Source of the DNA: Bovifimicola ammoniilytica
GTDB taxonomy: Bacteria > Bacillota > Clostridia > Lachnospirales > Lachnospiraceae
Direction: 5' to 3'
DNA: 64,000 nucleotides
Assembly: GCF_025567085.1 (NCBI RefSeq)
Contig: NZ_JAOQJN010000002.1
Span: 186,001-250,000, forward strand
Position numbers and translations under genes: made by a program. Under the pieces are notes generated by a model. The model was not told the origin of the DNA. It did no database searches and saw only the letters and a program-made list of their open reading frames with translations. Within the stretch, counting starts at the first letter, position 1. Each line of letters starts with the position of its first letter. Positions 1 through 8,460 of the stretch are shown here, one piece after another.

Positions 1-414
1 GACATACAGATTGAATTTGGTGATATCGGAAATATTTTAGCCTATATTTCAGTAGGTGACAGGGAAAGAGAAATAGAAAGATTAGTAAGTGCATTAGCAG
101 AAATAAGACGAAGATTTAAAAAAGAAAGGACAGGAATGCTCGACCACGAATATATCAATCCGACAGTTGCGATGTCGCCTAAAAAGGCTTTCTATGCTGA
201 CAAAGAGTCATTGCCAGTTAAAGAGACAATAGGAAGAATCTGCAGTGAATTTGTAATGTGTTATCCGCCGGGAATACCGATTTTAGCACCGGGAGAAATG
301 ATAACAGAAGAAATACTTACATATATATCATATGCAAAGGAAAAAGGCTGTTTTATGACAGGACCTGAAAGTATGGATATAACAAGATTAAATGTTGTAA
401 AGGAGGAGAAGTAA
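1..414 (+). CDS. speA: Arginine decarboxylase-type Orn/Lys/Arg decarboxylase, C-terminal part (5' end outside window)
   Basis: This is the 3' end of a pyridoxal-phosphate Orn/Lys/Arg decarboxylase. The frame is open from base 1 (DIQIEFGDIGNILAYIS...), so the gene starts upstream of the window and only 137 codons are visible. The visible part matches the family's C-terminal domain: a stretch reading YPPGIPILAPGE at about residues 82-93, followed by the terminal helix region. The PLP-binding lysine lies outside the window. It ends 4 bases before speE, with that gene's AGGAGG inside its last codons, so it is the first visible gene of a polyamine operon. Arginine rather than lysine or ornithine as substrate is inferred from the agmatinase gene downstream. 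Confidence 0.9.
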   Translation, partial: DIQIEFGDIGNILAYISVGDREREIERLVSALAEIRRRFKKERTGMLDHEYINPTVAMSPKKAFYADKESLPVKETIGRICSEFVMCYPPGIPILAPGEMITEEILTYISYAKEKGCFMTGPESMDITRLNVVKEEK

Positions 415-418
415 TCAG

Positions 419-1270
419 ATGGAATTATGGTTTACTGAAAAACATACATCAGATGTTAATTTTTCAATTAAAGTTAACAGACAATTATTTAGTACACAGA
501 GTGATTATCAGAGAATAGATGTATTTGATTCAAAGGAATTTGGAAGATTTCTGACTCTCGATGGATATATGATGCTTACTGAAAAAGACGAATTTATATA
601 TCATGAGATGATTGTACATGTACCAATGGCGGTTCATCCTAATGTAAAGAAGGTATTAGTTATAGGCGCAGGAGATGGTGGTGTAATAAGAGAATTATGC
701 AGATATTCTTCCATTGAACACATAGATATGGTTGAAATAGATGAACTTGTCGTAGAAGTGTGTAAAAAATATCTTCCGCTTACAGCATGCAGCTTAGATG
801 ATGAAAGAGTCCATATTACATATCAGGATGGTCTTAAATACGTGCGCAACCACGAAAATGAATATGATTTAATAATTGTAGATTCTACGGACCCGTTTGG
901 ACCAGGCGAAGGACTTTTTACCAAGGAATTCTATGGTAATTGCTATAAAGCACTTAAAGAAGATGGTATAATAGTTAATCAGCATGAAAGTCCATTCTAT
1001 AGTGAAGATGCACTGGCTATGCAAAGAGCACATAAGCGTATAGTTGAAAGTTTTAAGATAAGTAAGGTATATCAGGCACATATTCCTACATATCCGTCAG
1101 GACATTGGTTATTTGGATTTTCATCTAAGAAATATCATCCGACCAAGGACTTTAGCGGTGCTAAATGGGATATGTTAGGTATACAGACAAGGTATTATAA
1201 TACCAGACTTCATGTTGGTGCATTTGCACTTCCTAATTATGTAGAGGAGCTGTTAAGAGATGTGGAATAG
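419..1270 (+). CDS. speE: Spermidine synthase (polyamine aminopropyltransferase)
   Basis: Transfers an aminopropyl group from decarboxylated S-adenosylmethionine to putrescine; cytosolic. The 283-residue length is normal for the family. The SAM-like binding motif GAGDGGVIREL lies near residue 82, the acidic VEIDELVVEVC near 104, and the catalytic-loop aspartate in DSTDPFGPGEGLF near 158. AGGAGG sits 7-12 bases before the ATG. Its end overlaps speB by 11 bases, which suggests translational coupling. No SAM decarboxylase (speD), needed to supply the aminopropyl donor, is visible; it may lie upstream of the window. The same operon also encodes the alternative carboxyspermidine route, so this enzyme may be partly redundant. 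Confidence 0.95.
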   Translation: MELWFTEKHTSDVNFSIKVNRQLFSTQSDYQRIDVFDSKEFGRFLTLDGYMMLTEKDEFIYHEMIVHVPMAVHPNVKKVLVIGAGDGGVIRELCRYSSIEHIDMVEIDELVVEVCKKYLPLTACSLDDERVHITYQDGLKYVRNHENEYDLIIVDSTDPFGPGEGLFTKEFYGNCYKALKEDGIIVNQHESPFYSEDALAMQRAHKRIVESFKISKVYQAHIPTYPSGHWLFGFSSKKYHPTKDFSGAKWDMLGIQTRYYNTRLHVGAFALPNYVEELLRDVE

Positions 1271-2114
1271 AAATATTGAAAACTTTATTGGTTGTGAATC
1301 TGATTTTGAAAATGCGGATATTGTTATATTTGGTGCTCCATTTGATTCGACAACATCATACAGACCTGGTACACGTTTTGCAAGTAAGACAATAAGAAGT
1401 GAGTCATATGGAATTGAGACATATAGTCCATATCAGGACAGAGATTTAGAGGATATTAAGGTATTCGATGGCGGGGATATAGAACTGCCATTTGGCAATC
1501 CGAGAAAAGCTCTTGATATGATTGGTGAAAGGACTGCTTTAATTCTTGAAAATGGAAAGATACCATGTATGATCGGTGGAGAACATTTAGTGACATTAGG
1601 TGCATTTGAAAAGGTTTATGAAAAATATCCGAATGTAAGGGTGATCCATTTCGATGCCCATACAGACCTGAGAGATGAGTATTTAGGTGAAAATCTTTCA
1701 CATGCTTCAGTTATCAGAAGAATATGGGACCTTGTAGGAGATGACAGAATATATCAGTTCGGTATAAGAAGTGGTGAAAGAAATGAATTCTACTGGGCAA
1801 AAGAACATACAACACTTAATAAGTTCAATTTTGACAGATTAGAAGATGCTATAAGAGAATGTAAAGGTTATCCGGTATATTTTACTATCGATTTAGATGT
1901 GTTAGATCCATCGATATTTCCTGGAACAGGAACTCCGGAAGCTGGAGGCGTTACATTCCTAGAACTTCTCAGTGCGATTATAAAAGTATCAGAATTAAAT
2001 ATTGTAGGAATGGACGTTAATGAACTGGCACCTAATTTAGATACTTCAGGAGTATCTACAGCGGTTGCATGCAAGATTATAAGAGAATTATTACTTTCCA
2101 TAAGAAAAAATTAA
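1260..2114 (+). CDS. speB: Agmatinase (ureohydrolase family)
   Basis: Hydrolyses agmatine to putrescine and urea; a cytosolic binuclear Mn enzyme. Metal-ligand motifs are all present in family order: GGEH near residue 106, DAHTD near 130 and DLDVLDPS near 209, with the following GTGTPEAGG loop typical of agmatinases. The length (284 aa) is normal. It starts inside the last codons of speE, and the GAGGAG upstream lies within speE. With the arginine decarboxylase it forms the arginine-agmatine-putrescine route. Formiminoglutamase or guanidinobutyrase are other members of this fold, but the operon context favours agmatinase. Confidence 0.93.
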   Translation: MWNRNIENFIGCESDFENADIVIFGAPFDSTTSYRPGTRFASKTIRSESYGIETYSPYQDRDLEDIKVFDGGDIELPFGNPRKALDMIGERTALILENGKIPCMIGGEHLVTLGAFEKVYEKYPNVRVIHFDAHTDLRDEYLGENLSHASVIRRIWDLVGDDRIYQFGIRSGERNEFYWAKEHTTLNKFNFDRLEDAIRECKGYPVYFTIDLDVLDPSIFPGTGTPEAGGVTFLELLSAIIKVSELNIVGMDVNELAPNLDTSGVSTAVACKIIRELLLSIRKN

Positions 2115-2143
2115 TGTAAGAAAGGTTAAAATGGTGAATCAGA

Positions 2144-3346
2144 ATGGGTAAAGCTTTAATAATAGGTTGTGGTGGAGTTGCAGGAGTTGCAATCCATAAA
2201 TGCTGTCAGAACAGTGAAGTATTTGAAGAAATAATGATTGCAAGCAGAACAAAGAGTAAATGTGATAAATTAAAAGAAGAATTAAAAGATAAGACAAAAA
2301 CAATTATACATACAGCAAAGGTAGATGCAGATAGTGTAGATGAATTAATTGAACTTATTAATGGATTTAAGCCTGATGTTGTATTGAATCTTGCTCTTCC
2401 TTATCAGGATTTAACAATAATGGATGCGTGCCTTGCAACTAAGACACATTATGTAGATACAGCTAATTATGAACCTCTTGACACAGCGAAGTTTGAATAT
2501 AAATGGCAGTGGGCATATCGTGAGAAATTCAAGGAAGCAGGAATAACAGCACTCTTAGGAAGTGGTTTTGATCCGGGAGTAACAGGTGTATTCAGTGCAT
2601 ATGCCTTAAAACATGAATTTGATGAAATTAATTATATAGATATACTGGATTGTAATGGCGGCGATCATGGCTATCCTTTTGCTACAAATTTTAATCCTGA
2701 GATTAATATAAGAGAAGTTTCGGCAAATGGAAGTTATTGGGAAGATGGAAAGTGGGTTGAAACTAAGCCGATAGAAATAAAAAGAGAGTATAATTTTAAA
2801 GGTGTAGGTAAAAAAGATATGTATCTTTTACATCATGAGGAATTAGAATCACTTGGAATAAATATACCGGGAATTAAGAGAATCAGATTCTTTATGACGT
2901 TTGGACAGAGCTATCTTACACATCTTAAATGTTTAGAAAATGTTGGAATGACATCAATTGAACCTATAGAATTTGAAGGAAAACAAATTGTACCATTACA
3001 ATTTCTAAAGGCGGTATTACCTGATCCTGCAAGTTTAGGTTCAAGAACAGTTGGAAAGACTAATATAGGATGTATATTCAGAGGCAAGAAAGATGGCAAA
3101 GATAAGACATATTATCTGTATAATATTTGTGACCATCAGGAATGCTATAAAGAGGTTGGTTCACAGGCAATCAGTTATACAACAGGTGTTCCTGCAATGA
3201 TTGGTGCAATGCTTGTAATGACAGGTGTGTGGAAAGGTCCTGGTGTATTTAATATCGAGGAATTTGATCCTGATCCATTTATGGAAGCACTTAATAAGTT
3301 TGGACTTCCTTGGGAAGAAGATTTTAATCCAGTATTAGTAGATTAA
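2144..3346 (+). CDS. Carboxynorspermidine/carboxyspermidine dehydrogenase (saccharopine dehydrogenase family)
   Basis: Reductively condenses aspartate beta-semialdehyde with putrescine (or diaminopropane) using NAD(P)H to give carboxyspermidine (or carboxynorspermidine), the first step of the SpeE-independent spermidine route. The N-terminal Rossmann motif is IIGCGGVAG at residues 6-14. The central domain contains ALLGSGFDPGVTGVFSAYAL near 132-151, characteristic of the LYS9-like family. The length (400 aa) is typical. The partner decarboxylase NspC lies two genes downstream, which makes this assignment firmer than saccharopine dehydrogenase. Putrescine from SpeB is the likely substrate. An AAA+ ATPase gene separates it from nspC, which is unusual. 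Confidence 0.9.
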   Translation: MGKALIIGCGGVAGVAIHKCCQNSEVFEEIMIASRTKSKCDKLKEELKDKTKTIIHTAKVDADSVDELIELINGFKPDVVLNLALPYQDLTIMDACLATKTHYVDTANYEPLDTAKFEYKWQWAYREKFKEAGITALLGSGFDPGVTGVFSAYALKHEFDEINYIDILDCNGGDHGYPFATNFNPEINIREVSANGSYWEDGKWVETKPIEIKREYNFKGVGKKDMYLLHHEELESLGINIPGIKRIRFFMTFGQSYLTHLKCLENVGMTSIEPIEFEGKQIVPLQFLKAVLPDPASLGSRTVGKTNIGCIFRGKKDGKDKTYYLYNICDHQECYKEVGSQAISYTTGVPAMIGAMLVMTGVWKGPGVFNIEEFDPDPFMEALNKFGLPWEEDFNPVLVD

Positions 3347-3358
3347 TCAGAAATAGAT

Positions 3359-3406
3359 GTAGAAATTATTGCAGAACAGAATTCAATGTTTTGCGATAAT
3401 TTCTAC
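3359..3406 (+). other. Stem-loop between carboxyspermidine dehydrogenase and the AAA+ gene
   Basis: An almost perfect 15-bp inverted repeat (GTAGAAATTATTGCA at 3359-3373 against TGCGATAATTTCTAC at 3392-3406, one G-U pair) with an 18-base loop. It is not followed by a T-run, so it does not look like a standard intrinsic terminator. It could be a processing or mRNA-stability element that uncouples expression of the two distal genes. Function is inferred only. Confidence 0.6.
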
Positions 3407-3437
3407 AATATGATAAGTTTGCAAAATGGAGAGTTTT

Positions 3438-5096
3438 ATGGAAGATAATTTTGAAATATATAAATTAAGTATTAGACAGGCACTTTATATATGTGAAAAA
3501 TATGAAGGAAACGGATATTTATTTGATAAAGGAGAATTGCAGGAATATTTTCAGGATGACTTACTGCGCATGGGATATTTACTTGCAACTATGGATGGTG
3601 TTTTGTGCTACAGAGAGAAGAAAATTCTATGTTCTACATTCGACATTATTGAAAATGAAGAGCTTCTTAGAAAATATTATTGGGAAGATGTCTGTCTTAA
3701 AAATAATTTTTTGACAAAGATTCCAAAATCAATACTATATGTGCTTAGTGAAGAAAGAAAAATCATGAAGAAATCAATGAATATTTTTCTTAAGGATACA
3801 AGAATTCTATACAAAGCATTAAAACAGTTCGGATATGGTGTAATAAGTAGTAATACAATACAGTTTCCATACCAGATGATGGCATTTGAAGATATGTTAA
3901 GAAATATTCTCAATCTTATTCTGAATGCAGAAGATATGGATATATATTTTGATGAAGTAGAAATTGATAAAACAGAATCTAATTTCAATAAGGTAATGTT
4001 AAGCAGAGGCGATTATACTGATAAATCACAAAATTTCTATGCGCGTGCAAATATGAGAGATGAAAATGCGTATTATAATCCTTATTCCGGAGATAAAAGT
4101 TTTACCGGATATTATGATTTAAAAGGCAGCTCAAAAAGTGAAAGTGTGAATATCAATTTTAGTATAAAAAGAGATTATTCAATGAGTGGCTCTGTTAAAG
4201 AAATGTATGAAAATAAAGTACCTGAATCATTAAGAAATAATCCTGATTATCATAGATATGTAGATGGAAATATGGAACCTTCAGCTAATATCAAGGCTTT
4301 ACTTGATGATATAGATTCAATGATTGGTTTAGACGGAGTGAAGAAAGAGATTCACAGTCTTGTAAACATTTTACAGGTGCAGAAGATAAGAAAAGAAAGA
4401 GGCTTAAAATATCCTGTAATGAGCAATCATCTTGTATTCATAGGTAATCCGGGAACAGGTAAGACAACGGTTGCAAGAAAAATCGGTCAGATATATAAAT
4501 GCCTTGGATTGCTAGAAAAGGGTGATTTAACAGAAACAGACCGTTCAGGACTTGTTGCAGGTTATATGGGACAGACTGCCGAAAAGGTTCAGGAAGTCGT
4601 TGAGAAAGCTATGGGTGGTATACTGTTTATTGATGAAGCATATGCACTTACAAGTTATGAGAATAATGGCGGAGATTTTGGACAAGAGGCAGTTGATACA
4701 TTGCTTAAACTAATGGAGGATAACAGAGACAGACTGATTGTAATTGTTGCGGGTTATCCTGAGCCTATGGAGAAATTTTTAGACTCTAATCCGGGACTTC
4801 GTTCAAGATTTAACAAATATATACAGTTTGAAGACTATTCGGTTAGTCAGTTAGTTGATATATTTATTGAAATGTGTACATCTCAGGACTTTATAATAGG
4901 AGAGGGTGTTAAAGAAGAGCTTGCCCTTAAAATTGGTGTTATGGTTGCTAATGCAGGCGAAAATTTTGCTAACGCAAGAGAAATACGAAATTATTTTGAA
5001 AATGTTGTTGCAAAGCAGGCAGAGAGACTTATGAAGAAGTCATATGATGAAATAAATGGTGATGCATTGCTTACAATTGAAAAGGAAGATTTATAA
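3438..5096 (+). CDS. CbbX/SpoVK-like AAA+ ATPase with a TerB-like N-terminal region, inside the polyamine operon
   Basis: A 552-residue protein. The C-terminal half is an AAA+ module of the CbbX/SpoVK/EccA type: Walker A GNPGTGKTT near residue 336, Walker B ILFIDEA near 395, then AGYPEPMEKFLDSNPGLRSR with the arginine-finger region. The N-terminal ~270 residues contain a helical stretch (LRMGYLLATMDGVLCYREK) that resembles TerB, then a low-complexity tyrosine/serine-rich linker. The start is placed at 3438 because an earlier ATG at 3426 overlaps the GGAG ribosome site. It ends in a TAATG overlap with nspC, so the two are translationally coupled. CbbX relatives remodel inhibited enzymes; acting on a polyamine enzyme is my inference, and a sporulation-type role is the alternative. 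Confidence 0.8.
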   Translation: MEDNFEIYKLSIRQALYICEKYEGNGYLFDKGELQEYFQDDLLRMGYLLATMDGVLCYREKKILCSTFDIIENEELLRKYYWEDVCLKNNFLTKIPKSILYVLSEERKIMKKSMNIFLKDTRILYKALKQFGYGVISSNTIQFPYQMMAFEDMLRNILNLILNAEDMDIYFDEVEIDKTESNFNKVMLSRGDYTDKSQNFYARANMRDENAYYNPYSGDKSFTGYYDLKGSSKSESVNINFSIKRDYSMSGSVKEMYENKVPESLRNNPDYHRYVDGNMEPSANIKALLDDIDSMIGLDGVKKEIHSLVNILQVQKIRKERGLKYPVMSNHLVFIGNPGTGKTTVARKIGQIYKCLGLLEKGDLTETDRSGLVAGYMGQTAEKVQEVVEKAMGGILFIDEAYALTSYENNGGDFGQEAVDTLLKLMEDNRDRLIVIVAGYPEPMEKFLDSNPGLRSRFNKYIQFEDYSVSQLVDIFIEMCTSQDFIIGEGVKEELALKIGVMVANAGENFANAREIRNYFENVVAKQAERLMKKSYDEINGDALLTIEKEDL

Positions 5097-6223
5097 TGAA
5101 GTATACGTATGATAATATTCCTACTCCATGCTTTGTGGTGGAGGAAGATTTGCTAGAGAAAAATCTGAAAATCTTAAGAAATGTTATGGATAGAACAGGT
5201 TGTCATATTCTGTTAGCACAGAAATGTTTTTCAATGTTTTATACATATCCGCTGATTGGTAAATATTTATCAGGGACAACAGCAAGTGGACTATACGAAG
5301 CCAGACTTGGTAAAGAATATATGGGCGGTGAAACACACGTATATTCAGCCGCTTACAGAGATGATGAGATAGATGAAATCTTAGAAATCTGTGACCATAT
5401 AGTATTTAATTCCCAGTCACAATGGAGCAGATATAAGGAAAAGGCAATTAAGGCAGGCAAGAAGTACGGCCTTAGAATTAATCCTGAATATTCAACACAG
5501 GAGGGTCATGAGATATATGATCCATGTGCTAAATATTCGAGAATGGGAATAACATTAGATAATTTTAAGAAAGCTGATTTAGATGGAATATCAGGCTTAC
5601 ATTTTCATACATTATGTGAGCAGAATTCAGATGATTTACTTAAAACTCTTGAAATAATCGAAGAAAAATTCGGATATGCATTGTATGATATGGAATGGAT
5701 TAATTTCGGTGGCGGACATCATATAACAAGAGAAGATTACGATATCGAAACATTGATAAAATGCATAATTCATATGAAAGAGAAATATAATCTTGAAGTG
5801 TATATTGAACCTGGAGAAGCGGTTGCACTCAATGCAGGCTATCTTGTTACAACTGTTTTAGACATTATTGAAAATGAAAGAAACATTGCAATTTTAGATA
5901 CTTCAGCAGCCTGCCATATGCCTGATGTCTTAGAAATGCCATATACACCATTAATATGTGACAAAACCTGCGATAATAATGGTATCAGATACAGACTTGG
6001 AGGTCCTACATGTCTTGCCGGAGATATAATTGGCGATTATTATTTTAAAGAGCCGTTGAAAGTCGGAGACAGGATTAAGTTCTGTGATATGGCAATTTAT
6101 TCTATGGTTAAAACTAATACATTTAATGGAATGAAGCTTCCATCAATTGCATATGAAAAAGACGGAGAGATACAAATTATAAAAGAATTTGGTTATGATG
6201 ACTTCAAAATGAGATTATCATAA
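5096..6223 (+). CDS. nspC: Carboxynorspermidine/carboxyspermidine decarboxylase
   Basis: PLP-dependent fold-III decarboxylase that converts carboxyspermidine to spermidine (or carboxynorspermidine to norspermidine). The length (375 aa) fits the family, which is shorter than diaminopimelate decarboxylase. The Schiff-base lysine is in LLAQKCFSMF near residue 42; the substrate or phosphate loops INFGGGHH near 202 and EPGEAV near 240 are present, as is CHMPDVLEMPYTP near 279, which resembles NspC rather than LysA. Its ATG overlaps the preceding stop codon by one base. It completes the aspartate-semialdehyde-dependent spermidine route. Its 3' end overlaps the convergent ABC gene by 6 bases. Confidence 0.93.
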   Translation: MKYTYDNIPTPCFVVEEDLLEKNLKILRNVMDRTGCHILLAQKCFSMFYTYPLIGKYLSGTTASGLYEARLGKEYMGGETHVYSAAYRDDEIDEILEICDHIVFNSQSQWSRYKEKAIKAGKKYGLRINPEYSTQEGHEIYDPCAKYSRMGITLDNFKKADLDGISGLHFHTLCEQNSDDLLKTLEIIEEKFGYALYDMEWINFGGGHHITREDYDIETLIKCIIHMKEKYNLEVYIEPGEAVALNAGYLVTTVLDIIENERNIAILDTSAACHMPDVLEMPYTPLICDKTCDNNGIRYRLGGPTCLAGDIIGDYYFKEPLKVGDRIKFCDMAIYSMVKTNTFNGMKLPSIAYEKDGEIQIIKEFGYDDFKMRLS

Positions 6224-6853
6224 CAGGTTGTTGTCAGTACGGAATTCTTTAATTATTCTGCAAGGCATTTTAGAAAGAATTATGACTCTGTCACTGATTG
6301 ATAAAGCCTCATCAATATTAGAAGATATAAAAATAGCACTTTTGTGTTCTAAATGAATAAGATTAATAATATCTGTTCTGATAGCTGAACGGGCTTCACT
6401 GTTAAATGAGGTAAAAGGCTCATCTAAAAGAAGTAAATCAGGCTCAGAAGCAAGAACTTTGATAAGAGCAGCTTTTTTATCACAGCATTTGCAGGAATTA
6501 ATGTTTGAACATTTTTCAGAAAAAGATGAATTGATTTCAGGGTGTTTATAGAGGGCTGGTGGATTATTATAGTATTTCGAGAAATTACGGTAGATATTAT
6601 GCCATTGGAATAAATCGCCATTCTGAACCATATATCCGATATGGGTTTTATTGCAGCTTATATATCCGCAGGTGGGACTGGTCAGACCGCAGATTATAGA
6701 AAGTATGGTGCTTTTACCACATTTTTCAGGACCGATTATAGATATAATTTCACCAGGAAATACTTCTAATGAGAGGCTGTCAATTATTGTTATCTGTTCT
6801 GATGCTGACATATACGAAAATGAAATATTATTTAATTTAAGAATTGGTTTCAT
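6218..6853 (-). CDS. Lone NitT/TauT-like ABC ATPase with degenerate signature and H-loop
   Basis: A 211-residue protein built like an SsuB/TauB-type ABC ATPase: Walker A GPEKCGKST at 41-49, Q-loop glutamine at 77, Walker B LLLLDEP with D144 and E145. The signature motif, expected just before KKAALIKVLASEPD, is replaced by a cysteine-rich stretch (C115, C121, C123, C124), and the H-loop histidine is a serine at 178. The start at 6853 has GGAGG seven bases upstream; a longer frame up to 6925 lacks this. No permease or binding protein is adjacent. It is convergent with nspC, with a 6-bp overlap. The frame is intact, so it may be a non-canonical or inactive ATPase rather than debris; function unknown. 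Confidence 0.8.
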   Translation of the reverse strand: MKPILKLNNISFSYMSASEQITIIDSLSLEVFPGEIISIIGPEKCGKSTILSIICGLTSPTCGYISCNKTHIGYMVQNGDLFQWHNIYRNFSKYYNNPPALYKHPEINSSFSEKCSNINSCKCCDKKAALIKVLASEPDLLLLDEPFTSFNSEARSAIRTDIINLIHLEHKSAIFISSNIDEALSISDRVIILSKMPCRIIKEFRTDNNLL

Positions 6854-7001
6854 CGAATGACCTCCACATTTTACATTATAGATATTATATGTATTATAAT
6901 AGATGTCAGGCGTGTGGGAGTGCAATGTACGAAACAGTTAGCAGGGTAGCTTGTGACATCAATATCATATTATATAGTATGTCAAAAAGCTTATAATGTG
7001 A

Positions 7002-7030
7002 TTGATTTAAAAGGTGTATTAGGGTATAAT
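7002..7030 (+). promoter_or_regulatory. Promoter for the DHH phosphoesterase gene
   Basis: TTGATT at 7002-7007 and TATAAT at 7025-7030 are separated by 17 bases. It lies 55 bases before the gene, in the divergent space between it and the lone ABC ATPase. Confidence 0.7.
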
Positions 7031-7085
7031 TATAACATTATGCAAGTCATACAAGAAGATAGTGATAAAATTATAAGAAAAAACA

Positions 7086-8111
7086 ATGGGGGAAAATTCT
7101 TTGGAAGATAAAAAAACTAATTTAGAGAAAATGTTAGAATGTATAGATAAAGAGCATATATATATTCAGACACATAACTTTCCAGATCCAGATGCTATTG
7201 CAAGTGCATTCGGGCTTCAGGTATTATTAGAGAAGAATGGAATAAGAAGTACAATATGTTATCAGGGAAGGATTGATAAATATAGTACAAAGAAGATGAT
7301 AGAAAGTTTAGAAATCGATATAAAGCATTTAAGTGAAGTTAAGGATATTACGAAAGAAGACGAGATTATTTTAGTTGATTCGCAGGCTGGTAATGCTAAT
7401 CTTAAGAATTTAGAAGGTCATATTACTATGTGTATAGACCACCATCCATCATTTGGGATGGCTGATTATAAGTTCTGTGATATAAGACCTAGAGTAGGTG
7501 CGTGTGCATCTATTATAGCGGCATATTTTATATCTAATAATATAAAGATTGACAGAAATGTTGCAACAGCGCTTATGTTTGGAATTAAGGTTGATACTGC
7601 TAACTTATCAAGAGGTGTATCGGATCTTGATCTCAATATGTTCTATTCACTATACAATCTGTGTGATATTGATTTAATTAATTCATTAGAGACGAGTACG
7701 TTGCAATTTGGAGATTTGACAGCTTATGCCAATGCAATTAAGAGTATAAAGGTATATGACAATATAAGCTTTGCGAATACAGGAAATCATTGCCCTGAAC
7801 CATTAATAGCATCAATATCTGACTTTATGTTACTTATTGCAGGCGTCAATCTGTGCGTAGTATATTCAATTAAGGTTGACGGAATCAAAATCTCTGTAAG
7901 AAGTGATGTATCATCATTTGATGCGGGACAATTGACTAATGATGCCTTATTAGGAATTGGAAGTGGTGGTGGACATCCGTCTATGGCAGGAGGTTTTGTA
8001 CCATTTACTGAATCTCATGAAAAAGTAGATGAATTAATTGAACATATTGAGAATAATTTTATAGATACTGTTATCAGATATGAGAAATATAATATGAGAA
8101 CAGTTAAATAG
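7086..8111 (+). CDS. DHH-family phosphoesterase (NrnA-like nanoRNase / pAp phosphatase)
   Basis: The family degrades short oligoribonucleotides and/or dephosphorylates 3'-phosphoadenosine 5'-phosphate in the cytosol with Mn. Motifs in order: NFPDPDAIASA near residue 32 (motif I), VDSQ near 98, DHHPS near 119 (DHH motif), and the DHHA1-type GSGGGHPSMAGGF near 297. The length (341 aa) is typical of NrnA. The ATG at 7086 has no clear ribosome site; a TTG five codons later (7101) has GGGGGA 7-8 bases before it and is a credible alternative start. It is monocistronic between its own promoter and a strong terminator. Exact substrate preference cannot be read from sequence. Confidence 0.85.
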   Translation: MGENSLEDKKTNLEKMLECIDKEHIYIQTHNFPDPDAIASAFGLQVLLEKNGIRSTICYQGRIDKYSTKKMIESLEIDIKHLSEVKDITKEDEIILVDSQAGNANLKNLEGHITMCIDHHPSFGMADYKFCDIRPRVGACASIIAAYFISNNIKIDRNVATALMFGIKVDTANLSRGVSDLDLNMFYSLYNLCDIDLINSLETSTLQFGDLTAYANAIKSIKVYDNISFANTGNHCPEPLIASISDFMLLIAGVNLCVVYSIKVDGIKISVRSDVSSFDAGQLTNDALLGIGSGGGHPSMAGGFVPFTESHEKVDELIEHIENNFIDTVIRYEKYNMRTVK

Positions 8112-8122
8112 TTTATATAAAT

Positions 8123-8183
8123 AAATACCGGCCTTTTAATCTAAGACTTTGAAATCTTGCGTTTAAAGGTCGGTATTTTTATA
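8123..8183 (+). terminator. Intrinsic terminator, possibly bidirectional
   Basis: AAATACCGGCCTTTTAA pairs with TTAAAGGTCGGTATTT around a small inner hairpin, followed by T's on the + strand. It ends the phosphoesterase transcript. The A-rich left flank means it could also stop the minus-strand tRNA transcript. Confidence 0.85.
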
Positions 8184-8200
8184 TATTTCATACAATAGAA

Positions 8201-8273
<73 letters not shown>

Positions 8274-8344
8274 AATGTGATTAGCACACTACTTATATTA
8301 TATAAAAAAAATGAAAAATATTCAATATAAAATTTAAAAAGTAG

Positions 8345-8372
8345 TTGCATTTTGAAAAAAATGTGGTATAGT
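8345..8372 (+). promoter_or_regulatory. Promoter for asd
   Basis: TTGCAT at 8345-8350 and TATAGT at 8367-8372 with a 16-base spacer. About 80 bases of leader follow before the asd ATG; the leader is too short for a lysine riboswitch and none is seen. Confidence 0.6.
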
Positions 8373-8460
8373 ATACATACGTCGCAAACAGTTGTACGTG
8401 ATAGACGGACAGAAACAATAGCGATAATAAATTTACATTTAAAATATATGAGGTGAAAAT

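Noticed and set aside
6853..6925. Longer N-terminus for the lone ABC ATPase (start at 6925)
   Set aside because: The extra 24 residues are not family-like, and GGAGG sits before the internal ATG at 6853.
8372..8460. Lysine riboswitch before asd
   Set aside because: The leader is only about 80 bases and lacks the expected stems.
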